Numbered from the stretch's first letter, positions 8,447 to 16,702 are shown. The stretch is 64,000 nt of DNA from JANPCX01 sp966211815 (GCA_966211815.1 CBIHOD010000010.1:12799-76798), one strand, 5' to 3'. Made by a program: numbers and translations. Notes: generated by a model from the letters alone, not told the origin.

Positions 8447-10525
8447 TCAGGGCAGGTTCCACTTCAGGTAGTAGTCGATCGCGGCCGATTCCCCCCAGGG
8501 CAGCGGCAGCCCGAAATGGCCGTGGCCGTGGTGGCCGTGCAGCAGGTTCAAGCCGCGTTCGAGGTACTCCCGCTGGCCGGCGATGAACTGGGTCGCGTTC
8601 GGCGCCGGGTCGGTCGGCAGCGCCTTGCTGATTTGGATCAACCCTTCCTGCGAAGAGCCCGTCAGCAGCCGGCCCATGCCGATGCCGCCGGCGCTGGCGT
8701 AGCCCAGCGTCTCCCACTTGCCGCCCTTGCCGCGCGAGATGTATTCGTGCGTGTGGTAAGCCCAGCGCGTGCCGTTGGGCAGGAAGGCCATCGGCATGCC
8801 GAAGGCGCCGATGCTCCAGGTCCAGGTGAAGACGGTGCCGCGCGGCCCGAAGGTGCCGTCGGACAGCGCGACCTTCATGAACTGGCTGTTGTCGTCGATC
8901 GTCGGCGCGCACACCACTTTCAGCTCGCCGGTCTCCAGGTTGACCTTGCGCACCTCGCCCTGCGCCTTCGAGCCGAAGTAGAGCCAGCCGTCCTGGTGGA
9001 ACAGGCCTTCCGGCGCGACGCAGGGCTGGCCGCGGAGCACCGCCACGTCGGCCGAGCGCCGCACCTGCCGGTTGACGTCGACCGTCGCCAGCGCCGCGCC
9101 CGACACCACGGTGCGCAGGAAGGCGCCGGTCACCGCGTCGTAGGCCGCGATGCGGTGCGACTGGCGCTCGGTGACGTAGAGCACGCCGCCGGCCCAGGCG
9201 ACGTCCCAGGGGTCGCGCAGGCCGGTGAGGAATTCGGTGACCATCGGCGCGTCGTGGCTGTCGGGCTTGAAGGTCAGCAGCACGACGCGGTTGTTCTGGC
9301 TGTCGGCGACGAAAAGCCGCGGGCCGGCGACGTGCGGGTTCTCGCCCTCGATCGGCGGCTTGGCGGGGTCGACCGCCAGCGAGCCCAGGTCCCAGGCCAG
9401 GCCCCAGATCTCGTGGAAGCCGCGGCGTTGCTCGGGGATGTGGGACCAGTCGCCGACGAGTTCGAGTTCCTGCGCGCCGCCGTAGTACGAATGCGGCCGC
9501 TTGTGGCGGTAGCCGGCGCGCGTGGTCACGGTGCCGTCGGGCGCGACGCGGCCGACGCGCCAAGGGTCGGCGAAGTACGCGCCGCCTTGCCGGCTCACCA
9601 GGATGGTCGTGGGCATCTGGAACGTGCCGACGTTGCGCGGGCCGTCCAGCAGCGGCAGCGGCGGCTGCTTGCGGATCAGGTCGGACCAGAAATAGGACTG
9701 CTTGTTGAAGGTGCTGACCACGCCGCCCGCGTTGCGGTTGGGGCGCAGGATGTTGCCTTCGCGCGTGGGCACGATGTTCTCGCGGTGCATCTGCGCGTAG
9801 GGCAGCGGGTCGCTGAACACCGGGCATTCCCGCGCCGTCAGCGGCCACGCGGCGGGCTGGACCTGCTGGCTGGGCAGCATGCCGAAGTAATGCCGCAGGC
9901 CGCGGTGCGCCACGTCATAGGAGCCCGAGGCCACCGGGATGGGCGCTCCCGCCGCGGGCAGCGGCAGGCCTTTGTCCACGTACATGAACCAGCGCGGGCA
10001 GGTTTCCGGGCTGCCGGCGGCGATCTCCACGTCGAAGGCGTGCCAGCCCTGGCTCAGGGGCGCCAGGTCGAGCGTGAAGCTCGCGCGCACGGCGCCGGCG
10101 GCGACCGTGGCCGTCGCGCGCGCCAGCCCGTCGACCAGCAACCTGTACTGGCCGGCCAGCAACGGCCGCAGCGCGCCGCCGCCGGCCAGGTTCTCGCCGT
10201 GGAACTTGATCGTCGCGGTCGCGCCGCTGAGCACCGTCAACCGCTGGTAGCGCTCGTACCGGCTGCCCTCGTGCCAGGCGTCGAACACGATCATGGAAGC
10301 CAGGTTCATGCCCTGCGAACCCAAGGCGACGGCGCCCGGGGGCGGGGCTGTCGGCGGGTCGCCCGCGGCGGCGGCGGTCTTCCGGTCATCGGTCCCGGCC
10401 CCCTCGGCGCCGTTCGCATCGCCCGCGCTTCCGCCGCCGCCGCAGCCGGCCAATCCCAGGCCCATGCCGCCCAGCACCGCGACCTGTTGCAGGAAGTGCC
10501 TGCGCGTGTCGTTGAAGTCGTCCAT
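8447..10525 (-). CDS. Tat-exported lipoprotein with NHL-type beta-propeller
   Basis: 692 residues. The N-terminus combines a twin-arginine motif (TRRHFLQQ) with a lipobox (GLGLAGC), so it is predicted to be a folded lipoprotein. After a Gly/Ala-rich linker there is a beta-sandwich-like region, then propeller-type repeats such as LFVADSQNNRVVLLTF, VLYVTERQSHRIAAYDA and GWLYFGSKAQGEVRKV (about residues 350-560). No catalytic motif is recognisable. The ATG at 10525 has a strong GGGGAGGAAAAAG ribosome binding site; the frame stays open upstream but that part is arginine-rich noise. Single-gene transcript; function unknown. Confidence 0.82.
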   Translation of the reverse strand: MDDFNDTRRHFLQQVAVLGGMGLGLAGCGGGGSAGDANGAEGAGTDDRKTAAAAGDPPTAPPPGAVALGSQGMNLASMIVFDAWHEGSRYERYQRLTVLSGATATIKFHGENLAGGGALRPLLAGQYRLLVDGLARATATVAAGAVRASFTLDLAPLSQGWHAFDVEIAAGSPETCPRWFMYVDKGLPLPAAGAPIPVASGSYDVAHRGLRHYFGMLPSQQVQPAAWPLTARECPVFSDPLPYAQMHRENIVPTREGNILRPNRNAGGVVSTFNKQSYFWSDLIRKQPPLPLLDGPRNVGTFQMPTTILVSRQGGAYFADPWRVGRVAPDGTVTTRAGYRHKRPHSYYGGAQELELVGDWSHIPEQRRGFHEIWGLAWDLGSLAVDPAKPPIEGENPHVAGPRLFVADSQNNRVVLLTFKPDSHDAPMVTEFLTGLRDPWDVAWAGGVLYVTERQSHRIAAYDAVTGAFLRTVVSGAALATVDVNRQVRRSADVAVLRGQPCVAPEGLFHQDGWLYFGSKAQGEVRKVNLETGELKVVCAPTIDDNSQFMKVALSDGTFGPRGTVFTWTWSIGAFGMPMAFLPNGTRWAYHTHEYISRGKGGKWETLGYASAGGIGMGRLLTGSSQEGLIQISKALPTDPAPNATQFIAGQREYLERGLNLLHGHHGHGHFGLPLPWGESAAIDYYLKWNLP

Positions 10526-10693
10526 GTCTTTTTCCTCCCCGTTGTGGTTTTGCCGCCCTGCCCTTGCGGGGCGGTGCGGCGATTGTGGAGGAGGCTTGCC
10601 CGAAGTCGGCCTGCCGTCCGTCCGGTTCCGGCGACCGGCTGTTTGACGAGTTTGTAAAGAGTCTTTACAGTCGCGGGCCGCGCTCGAATGCGG

Positions 10694-10792
10694 CGCCCGG
10701 CCCGCGCCGGGACTGTCCGGCCAAGGCCATGAAAACAATGCCGCGCGGCGACGCCGGCCAGCGGCCTGGGGGTTCGACTCCCCCGCCGGGCG
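10694..10792 (+). ncRNA. Orphan tRNA-like element with long variable region
   Basis: A consensus T-arm (GGGGG-TTCGACT-CCCCC, 10768-10784) is followed directly by GCCGGGCG (10785-10792), which pairs perfectly with CGCCCGGC at 10694-10701. This gives 8 acceptor plus 5 T-stem base pairs, as in bacterial selenocysteine tRNA. A hairpin GCCGG-GACTGT-CCGGC sits in the D-arm position. No UCA anticodon loop is visible and no sel genes are nearby, so I do not call selC. It may be a degenerate tRNA or another tRNA mimic linked to the RNA-repair genes next to it. Expression is unknown. Confidence 0.4.
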
Positions 10793-10825
10793 GGACTTTC
10801 GGGCGGTTGTCGGCGTCACGGCCGG

Positions 10826-10991
10826 CTAGCGTGCTGTCCTGCAAATGACTGCCAATGCAATCGTGTCTTGCAAGCCATGGCCGCGTTGCGAATCCTCGCG
10901 ATACCGCGGGTGTCGCTGCGGTTTGCGCCTTGCCATGACTTGCAATCCATCGATTCCGTTGTCGTCGGTCATTTGCGGGACGGCACACTAG
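10826..10991. repeat. 166-bp palindromic MITE-like element, copy 1
   Basis: Starts and ends with CTAG and shows imperfect inverted symmetry along its length; the sequence is about 85 percent like 31364-31530 by eye (shared blocks AATCGTGTCTTGCAAGCC and GCGGTTTGCGCCTTGCC). No ORF with a recognisable product is present. The right end supplies the rtcR stop codon, so the element sits flush against the rtcR coding end. Confidence 0.75.
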
Positions 10992-12622
10992 CGCGCGCCT
11001 GCCAGGCGCTCCCAGCTCAACCCGAACCGGCCCAGGTATTTGCGCAGCCGGTCCGCGTCGTTCACCACGCTGCGCTGGGTGCGCGACTGGTTGAAGAGCC
11101 GCCGGCCCGCGTCCGACAGGCTGCGGGCCTGGGCGCATACGCGCAGCACGGCCTGCAGCTGCAAGCGGTCGAACAGATCGAGCGACGCGGCGGCGTCGGG
11201 CCCGAGCAGCGCGTCGAGGTCGGCATCCTTCTGGAAGGAGGCCGGCGACGCGCCGGCGCCTTCGCCATCGCCGCGGTCCCACAGCCAGCGCAGCCGCTGG
11301 ATCTCGGCTTCGACCAGGCCGGTGGCGATGCGCCCGCCGTCGGCCAGCGTCGCCAGCCGCGTCACGCTGGCCGACAGGTCGCGGAAGTTGCCGCTCCAGC
11401 GCGCCTCGGGGGACGAGGCGAAGCGCAGGTAGGCCGTCTTGGCTTCGGCGTTGAAGCGCACCACGCGGCCGTTCTCGGCCGCCGCGCGCGCCAGCAGGTG
11501 GTCGATGTTGGGCTCCAGGTCCTCGGGCCGGTCGGCCAGGCCGGGCAGCAAATAGCTCCACAGGTTGATGCGCGCGTACAAGTCTTCGCGGAAACGGCCG
11601 GCCGCCACGTCGCGCCGCAGGTCGCGGTTGGTGCCGGCGATCAGCTGGAAATCGCTGGAGGCCTCGCGGTCGCTGCCCATCGGGAAGAAGCGCTTTTCTT
11701 CCACCGCCTTGAGCAGCATCGCCTGCTCGTCCAGGCCCAGCTCGCCGATCTCGTCCAGGAACAGCACGCCTTCGTGCGCGGCGCGCAGCAGGCCGGCGCG
11801 GTCGGCCGCGGCGCCGGTGAAGGCGCCCTTCTTGTGGCCGAACAGCGTGGAGGCCGCGCCGTCGCCGTGCAGCGTCGCGCAGTTCACCTCGACGAACCCG
11901 CCGCTGACCTGGTGGCGCGACTTCTTCAGCTCGAACATGCGCCGCGCCAGGTGCGACTTGCCGGACCCCGTCGGCCCCGTCAGAAGGATCGGCGCCTTCG
12001 AGCGCACCGCCACGCGCTCGATATCCTCGATCAGCGCATTGAAGCGGGGGTTGCGCGTGGCGATGCCGCTTTTCAGGAAGGCCAGCGCGTCGCTTTGCTC
12101 TTCGTGGAAGCGCCGGGCCAGCGCATCGTAGCGCGACAGGTCCAGGTCGATCAGCGAATAGCGGCCCGCCTCGCCCGCCACCTGCTTCTTCGGCGGCGCC
12201 GTCTGCAAAAGCACGCCGGGGATGAAGCGCGACTCCACCAGCAGGAACAGGCAGATCTGCGCCACGTGCGTGCCGGTGGTGATGTGGGCCCAGTAGCGCT
12301 CGCGCTCGGGCGCGAAGGGATAGCGCTTTACCCAGTCGTACAGCGCGCCGTACATCTCGCCGAAGTCCCAGGGGTCGGCGATGTCGATGGCGACCAAGCG
12401 CACTTCGGTGCCGGGCGAGACGCGGCCGATGTCCTGCACCAGTTGCTGGGCCAGTCCCCCATGCTGCGGCGTGTGCAGCAATTCGAGCCGGGCGACCTGC
12501 ATGTCCGGCTGCTGCGCCAGCGCGACCGTGGGCCGCCATTTCTCCCAACGGCCGGCGCCCAGGCCGGCGTCAAGCTGGCTGCCGAGGAATCCGATGACGA
12601 CGGTGGGCAGGGTTTTGTCCAT
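10988..12622 (-). CDS. rtcR: RtcR, sigma-54-dependent activator of RNA repair genes
   Basis: 544 residues. The N-terminal ~180 residues form the CARF-like sensor domain of RtcR (start VVIGFLGSQLD; HITTGTHVAQICLFLL). The AAA+ domain follows with Walker A LTGPTGSGKSHLARR, the sigma-54 contact loop KGAFTGA and Walker B VLFLDEIGEL. The C-terminal helix-turn-helix region (about residues 480-540) ends WERLAGAR. In enterobacteria RtcR activates rtcBA from a sigma-54 promoter when RNA-damage ligands bind the sensor domain. Here it is divergent from the slipin operon and faces two -24/-12 promoters. ATG at 12622; the stop codon lies in a MITE-like repeat. Confidence 0.95.
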   Translation of the reverse strand: MDKTLPTVVIGFLGSQLDAGLGAGRWEKWRPTVALAQQPDMQVARLELLHTPQHGGLAQQLVQDIGRVSPGTEVRLVAIDIADPWDFGEMYGALYDWVKRYPFAPERERYWAHITTGTHVAQICLFLLVESRFIPGVLLQTAPPKKQVAGEAGRYSLIDLDLSRYDALARRFHEEQSDALAFLKSGIATRNPRFNALIEDIERVAVRSKAPILLTGPTGSGKSHLARRMFELKKSRHQVSGGFVEVNCATLHGDGAASTLFGHKKGAFTGAAADRAGLLRAAHEGVLFLDEIGELGLDEQAMLLKAVEEKRFFPMGSDREASSDFQLIAGTNRDLRRDVAAGRFREDLYARINLWSYLLPGLADRPEDLEPNIDHLLARAAAENGRVVRFNAEAKTAYLRFASSPEARWSGNFRDLSASVTRLATLADGGRIATGLVEAEIQRLRWLWDRGDGEGAGASPASFQKDADLDALLGPDAAASLDLFDRLQLQAVLRVCAQARSLSDAGRRLFNQSRTQRSVVNDADRLRKYLGRFGLSWERLAGAR

Positions 12623-12633
12623 TTGGATAAGAG

Positions 12634-12656
12634 GCTAGCGATGCAGCTAGTTTATT
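12634..12656. promoter_or_regulatory. Candidate RtcR upstream activating sequence 1
   Basis: Just upstream of the rtcR start lies GCTAGC-N6-GCTAG followed by TTTATT. The 12-mer AGCTAGTTTATT (12645-12656) recurs exactly at 16996-17007, upstream of the second sigma-54 promoter, in an otherwise unrelated sequence. It lies about 90 bases before the -24 element, a normal distance for an enhancer site. Binding by RtcR is inferred. Confidence 0.5.
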
Positions 12657-12745
12657 CGGAGGCCTCGTCATGATCGAGATTTCGGGTAAATGAAATAACC
12701 CTTTGTAAACAACGGTTTGGATGAGTCGATCGACTTCGCGCCGGT

Positions 12746-12762
12746 TTGGCACGGCTGTTGCT
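12746..12762 (+). promoter_or_regulatory. Sigma-54 (-24/-12) promoter of the slipin operon
   Basis: TTGGCACG-GCTG-TTGCT matches the consensus TGGCACG-N4-TTGCW with correct GG-to-GC spacing. It is oriented rightward, away from rtcR. Transcription should begin near 12774, about 540 bases before the slipin start codon, so a long untranslated leader is made. Confidence 0.9.
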
Positions 12763-12902
12763 ATTGAAGCGGCAAGACAGTCCACCGCAGCGATTGCTGA
12801 GAGGCCAGGGGTTGGGGCCACAAGCCCGCCCCGCCGGTGCAGGTGCTTCGGGATCAGTTCCCGTCAGGCGCTTGCATGCCGCACCGGTGCGGAACTGTCG
12901 TT

Positions 12903-12959
12903 GGGCCACCCAGGTGGCGCCTTCCGAGGCGTCGGGTTCGATTCCCGAGTGACCCGCCA
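12903..12959 (+). ncRNA. Minimal tRNA-like element A with UCCG-capped arm and 3' CCA
   Basis: Elements in order: GGGCCAC (12903-12909), a 6-bp arm GCGCCT/AGGCGT closed by a UCCG tetraloop (12923-12926), a T-arm UCGGG-UUCGAUU-CCCGA (12932-12948), GTGACCC (12949-12955, pairs with GGGCCAC at 6 of 7 positions), then G and an encoded CCA. There is no D-arm and no anticodon loop. It lies inside the leader of the slipin transcript, immediately before element B. Upstream (12833-12887) CCGGTGC and GCACCGG can form a further stem. Function unknown. Confidence 0.5.
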
Positions 12960-12960
12960 T

Positions 12961-13029
12961 GTTCTGTAGCTCAGTCTGGTAGAGCAGCTTTTTTCGGAAA
13001 GCCTGTCGCGGGTTCGACTCCCGCCGAAC
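12961..13029 (+). ncRNA. tRNA-like element B with UUCG tetraloop in place of the anticodon loop
   Basis: A short acceptor-like stem GTTC/GAAC (12961-12964, 13026-13029) encloses UA, a canonical D-arm (GCTC-AGTCTGGTA-GAGC), a 6-bp arm GCTTTT/GAAAGC capped by UUCG (12993-12996), a 5-base variable region and a consensus T-arm GCGGG-TTCGACT-CCCGC (13008-13024). D-loop GG and T-loop UUCGA needed for the tRNA elbow are present, yet it cannot decode because the anticodon loop is replaced by a tetraloop. It fits a tRNA mimic, as in the tRNA-like heads of bacterial Y RNAs, rather than a functional tRNA gene. Confidence 0.7.
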
Positions 13030-13032
13030 GAC

Positions 13033-13205
13033 GGCCGGCCTCACCGCCGGCCTCAGCCATAGAACGGTCGAAAGACCACCTGCCGAACGCGGGGCCTGGC
13101 CTGTATGGCATGCCCCGTCAGCGGCCGGCGCTTGCGCGGCGAGACCGCCTCGGCCCGAGCCCGCGGCCAGCCATGGCGCCTTGCCCAGGGAGGACCTGGG
13201 GCAAG
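13033..13205 (+). other. Series of stable hairpins in the slipin leader
   Basis: Four hairpins follow the tRNA mimics: GGCCGGC/GCCGGCC (13033-13052), GGTC-GAAA-GACC with a GNRA loop (13066-13077), GGGGC.TG/CATGCCCC (13091-13116, one mismatch) and CTTGCCCAGG/CCTGGGGCAAG (13180-13205, one bulge). None has a following U-tract, so they do not look like terminators. They suggest a folded non-coding RNA or a processed or protected 5' leader. No ORF in this stretch looks real. Confidence 0.55.
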
Positions 13206-13312
13206 GCCGCCGACGGCCCGCCGCGTGCGCAAGGCCCGGGCCCTCGGTGCCCGTGCCGGCGGCTGTAACGGCACCTTTTGAGTCAGTGAAGAAAGCAAGC
13301 AAGGAGAGAAGA

Positions 13313-14452
13313 ATGGCCTGGATCCAACGAGTGGCGGTGAAGAAGAACGAACGCGCGCTGCTGCTGCGCGACGGCGATTTCGAGCGCGTGCTCCAGCCCG
13401 GCAGGCATTGGTTGATGGCCGGCCCCGGCCGCGTCCGCGTGGAGACCTTCGCGCTGGAGCAGCCCGCCTTCACCCACGCCCTGGCCGAGTACCTCATGGC
13501 CATGGAGCCGGACGTGGTCACGCAGAACTTCGTGCGCGTCGAACTCGGCGAGAACCAGGCCGGCCTGCGCAGCGAGAACGGCGTGCTGGTCGAGGTGCTG
13601 GCGCCCGCCACCCGCCGCCTGTACTGGAAGGGCCTGGTCGACGTGAAGGTTGACGTGGTCGACCTCGCCGGCGGCGCCCGCGTGCCCGCCGACCTGGCCG
13701 CGCGCCTGACGCAGACCCAGCTGCGCCAGCGCCAGGTCGCCGGCCTGGCCGGCGTGCTGCAGGTGCAGGTGCCCGAGCACGGCGCCGGCCTGCTGTGGGT
13801 GGACGGCAAGGTGCAGGACGTGTTGGCGCCCGGCGCCTACGCCTACTGGAAGTTCAACCGCCAAGTCGCGGTCGAGCTGGTGGACCTGCGCGTGCAGGCG
13901 GTCGAAGTGGCGGGCCAGGAAATCCTGACCCGCGACAAGGTCGGCCTGCGCCTGAACCTGCTGGCCACCTACCGCTACACCGACGTGCTCAAGGCGCACA
14001 CGCAGCTGCAAAAACCCGCGGAACACCTGTACCGCGAGCTGCAGCTGGGCCTGCGCGCGGCGGTCGGCACCCGCACCCTCGACGAGCTGCTGGAAGACAA
14101 GTCGGCGATCGACGAGGCGGTGACCGCGCGCGCCGGCCGTAAGCTGGCGGGCTACGGCCTGGCGCTCGACAGCGTCGGCGTGAAGGACATCGTCCTGCCC
14201 GGCGAGATGAAGGCCATCCTGGCCCGCGTGGTCGAAGCGCAGAAGTCGGCCGAGGCCAACGTGATCCGCCGCCGCGAGGAGACCGCGGCGACGCGCTCCC
14301 TGCTCAACACCGCCAAGGTGATGGAGGACAACCCCGTCGCCCTGCGCCTGAAGGAGCTGGAGACGCTGGAGCGCGTGGCCGAGCGCATCGACAAGATCTC
14401 GGTCTTCGGCGGGTTGGACCAGGTCCTCGATGGGTTGGTGAAGCTGCGTTGA
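13313..14452 (+). CDS. Slipin (SPFH/Band-7 family) of the RNA repair regulon
   Basis: 379 residues. Two related beta segments open the protein (GDFERVLQPGRHWL near residue 22 and GKVQDVLAPGAYAYWKF near residue 165), followed by the SPFH core (QEILTRDKVGLRLNLLATYRY) and a charged helical C-terminal part (LARVVEAQKSAEANVIRRRE). No transmembrane hairpin is visible, unlike classic stomatins, so it may be cytosolic or peripheral. Slipins of this type recur next to rtcR/rtcB in many proteobacteria; their job in RNA repair is not established. ATG at 13313 with a good AAGGAGAG ribosome binding site. It is the first gene after the first sigma-54 promoter. Confidence 0.9.
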   Translation: MAWIQRVAVKKNERALLLRDGDFERVLQPGRHWLMAGPGRVRVETFALEQPAFTHALAEYLMAMEPDVVTQNFVRVELGENQAGLRSENGVLVEVLAPATRRLYWKGLVDVKVDVVDLAGGARVPADLAARLTQTQLRQRQVAGLAGVLQVQVPEHGAGLLWVDGKVQDVLAPGAYAYWKFNRQVAVELVDLRVQAVEVAGQEILTRDKVGLRLNLLATYRYTDVLKAHTQLQKPAEHLYRELQLGLRAAVGTRTLDELLEDKSAIDEAVTARAGRKLAGYGLALDSVGVKDIVLPGEMKAILARVVEAQKSAEANVIRRREETAATRSLLNTAKVMEDNPVALRLKELETLERVAERIDKISVFGGLDQVLDGLVKLR

Positions 14453-14487
14453 CCGGCCGGCCGGGTGGAAAAAAGAATGGACGGACC

Positions 14488-15060
14488 ATGACTGAAACCA
14501 ATGCGTGGCCTGAAGCCGGAAACACCCCGGTGAGCCGCGACGCGCGAAAACTGTCGTATGAAATCGGCGATGCCGGCCGGGCCTTGCTGCGCTTCACGGA
14601 GCAAGGCAGGGAGCAAGTGTTCGCGGTGTCGCGCCTGCACGACTCGCTGTCCCACCTGGCCGACGCGGCCTTGCACCTGTGCAAGGGTGGCCAGAGCATC
14701 GACGTGGTGTTCATGGATGAGCCGGGCGAAGTCCACCTCTTCGCGCAGGGGCATGGCGAGGTGCTCCGCTACGAACTCCGGGGTTACGCCGCCTGGGCCA
14801 GCTGGGGCATCGTGGCGATGGACGACCACGAGGTGCTGGCGCGCGGCGAGGTGCGGCGGGACGACCTGGTCTTCAACATCCACCGAATCCTGGGCGGCAT
14901 CCACCAGGCGCTCGGCCCGGAGGAATACCGCAAGCGTTGGGGGAAGCACGACTTCCCGCTGGACGCCCACCGGCGCCTGGCTGAGATCGTCCGCAAGAAG
15001 AAAGGCTTCGGTGCGGACGCGCCCAAGACGCCGACATCGCCGGCCCGGCGACCGGATTGA
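14488..15060 (+). CDS. Unknown protein in the RtcR-controlled slipin operon
   Basis: 190 residues, no recognised family. The sequence reads as a small alpha/beta protein: YEIGDAGRALLRFTEQGREQVF and IDVVFMDEPGEVHLFAQGHGEVLRYEL are strand-rich, while the C-terminus (about 130-190) is helical and basic (GPEEYRKRWGKHDFPLDAHRR, then Lys/Pro rich tail). No signal peptide or membrane segment. ATG at 14488 lies 35 bases after the slipin stop and 4 bases separate its stop from the next start, so it is almost certainly co-transcribed. Context suggests a role in the stress response driven by RtcR; nothing in the sequence says what it does. Confidence 0.75.
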   Translation: MTETNAWPEAGNTPVSRDARKLSYEIGDAGRALLRFTEQGREQVFAVSRLHDSLSHLADAALHLCKGGQSIDVVFMDEPGEVHLFAQGHGEVLRYELRGYAAWASWGIVAMDDHEVLARGEVRRDDLVFNIHRILGGIHQALGPEEYRKRWGKHDFPLDAHRRLAEIVRKKKGFGADAPKTPTSPARRPD

Positions 15061-15064
15061 AGCC

Positions 15065-16660
15065 ATGGCCGCCCTCCACCTGGAAGCCCAACTCTCCCCC
15101 GCCCCCTGGGCGGAACTCGGCCGCCCTCGGGCGGCTTTCTTGCGCCATGACGGCGCGTGCGCGGTGTCGAGCGCCTTCGACCCGCTTTACTGGCCCGGCC
15201 GCGCGCTTTACGACGGCCATCGCTTGCGCGAGCGGGTGTGCGTCTATGCGCCCGGCCTGGGCGAACGCTGGGGCGCCTTCGACAGTGCGCGCTTCCCCGT
15301 CAACGACGTGGCCTTCCATCCGCGCGAGCCCTGGGCGGCGATCGCCACCGGCCGCTACGACGGCGGCTACCTGTTCGAAGGTGAGCTCTGGTTGTGGAAC
15401 TGGCAGTCCGGCGCGTCTTTCCGGCTGCTGTCCGAAAGCCGGGACGCGACGCGCGTGCGCTACCTCGACGATGGCCGCCTCGCCGTGCTGCTGCACCCGC
15501 CCGACGAGGGCGACTTCGACGGCGATGCCTTCGGCACCTACATCGGCGGCTTCATCGACGACCCGCGGGGGCACGACGCGCTGGGCTTGCCTTGGGGCGC
15601 CGCCGACCCGCGCCTGGCCTCCTTCGTGCCTGTCGACCCGGAGGCGCTGGGTTTCGATGCCGGCGAATGGGCGGTGGCAGACCAGGCTTGCAGCTTCGAC
15701 ACCGCCTTCCGCGGCCAGCCGCTGGCGCGCCGTCACCGCGTCTGGGACGTGGCCTGGCTCGATGACGACCAAGTCCTCGCCGTGCACGACACCTGCCATG
15801 CCGAGGCCTGGGGCGCGGCCGGCGGCGACCTGCGCTGGCAGGCGCAGGGCGCCGGCCACGGCGTGCAGATCCTCCAGCACGGCGGGCGCAGCTGGGTGAA
15901 CGTGCTGCGGCACCGCGACTGGAGCTGGTCCTCCGATCTGCTGGAAGTCGTCGATGGCTCGCTGCGCAAATGGCGCTCTTTCGACCAGGCGCCGCTCGTG
16001 TCCATCGACCGGGCCGGCCGCCTGCTCTGCCGCAACGCCCACACCGCCAGGCCCGGCGCGCCCCGCGGCAAAGACGAGGTGGTCGAGCCTTCGGGCCAGG
16101 CCCGCGCCCTGAACCTGGGCCACTACGACTGTTTCAACCACCCCTTGCGAATCGACGGCGCGGACGCGCTTTACTTCCTTCGCGGCACGCCGGCTTCGTC
16201 GCACGAGGGCAAGGTGTTGTGCCGGGTGGATGCCTCCGGCGACGTGAAGACCGTGTTCGACTGGGATGGCCGCCAAGGCGGGCACCTGATGGATTCCCAC
16301 GCCTGCCGCCTCGCGCAATCCAGCGGCTGGGTGCGCGTCTGCAGGCGCTACCACCCGCAGGGGGAAGGCGGCTTCTTCATCGAGCGCCTCGATGAGCGCG
16401 GGCGCTCCGTCTGGCGGCATGCGTTGGAAGCGCCCGCCACCGTCCTGGCCGAGCTGCCGTCGCCGCGGGGCCGCCTGGTTTATGCGCTCACGAGCGGGCA
16501 GATCGGCGTCATCGACCTGGGCAGCGGCAAGACGCTGAGGTCCGAACCTTTGCGGATCGATGGTTTGCCCAACATGGCGATGTCCATCGCCGTGCGCGGC
16601 GAACGCTTCGCCATGGGCACCCTCGACGGCCGGGTGCTGGTGGGGCGCTGGACCGAGTGA
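15065..16660 (+). CDS. WD40/beta-propeller-like protein in the slipin operon
   Basis: 531 residues without signal peptide. Repeating blade-like units are visible: VNDVAFHPREPWAAIATG near residue 80, WNWQSGASFRLLSE, VWDVAWLDDDQVLAVHD near residue 230, and near the C-terminus LVYALTSGQIGVIDLGSGKT and ERFAMGTLDGRVLVGRW. This pattern is typical of six- or seven-bladed propellers that act as protein-binding scaffolds. No catalytic motif is seen. It starts 4 bases after the preceding stop and is the last gene before a 530-base gap. A scaffold role in the slipin module is inference. Confidence 0.78.
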   Translation: MAALHLEAQLSPAPWAELGRPRAAFLRHDGACAVSSAFDPLYWPGRALYDGHRLRERVCVYAPGLGERWGAFDSARFPVNDVAFHPREPWAAIATGRYDGGYLFEGELWLWNWQSGASFRLLSESRDATRVRYLDDGRLAVLLHPPDEGDFDGDAFGTYIGGFIDDPRGHDALGLPWGAADPRLASFVPVDPEALGFDAGEWAVADQACSFDTAFRGQPLARRHRVWDVAWLDDDQVLAVHDTCHAEAWGAAGGDLRWQAQGAGHGVQILQHGGRSWVNVLRHRDWSWSSDLLEVVDGSLRKWRSFDQAPLVSIDRAGRLLCRNAHTARPGAPRGKDEVVEPSGQARALNLGHYDCFNHPLRIDGADALYFLRGTPASSHEGKVLCRVDASGDVKTVFDWDGRQGGHLMDSHACRLAQSSGWVRVCRRYHPQGEGGFFIERLDERGRSVWRHALEAPATVLAELPSPRGRLVYALTSGQIGVIDLGSGKTLRSEPLRIDGLPNMAMSIAVRGERFAMGTLDGRVLVGRWTE

Positions 16661-16702
16661 CGTGGCCGCTGTCAGCGCTGCGGGCGCTGGCGTGGCGCGA
16701 TC

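Noticed and set aside
10694..10792. selC (tRNA-Sec)
   Set aside because: Acceptor/T geometry fits, but no UCA anticodon loop is visible and no selenocysteine genes are close.
12721..12969. Small plus-strand ORFs in the slipin leader
   Set aside because: They overlap the sigma-54 promoter and tRNA-like folds, have no ribosome binding site and non-coding composition.
12961..13029. A functional tRNA gene
   Set aside because: D- and T-arms are canonical, but the anticodon loop is a UUCG tetraloop and the acceptor stem is only about 4 bp.
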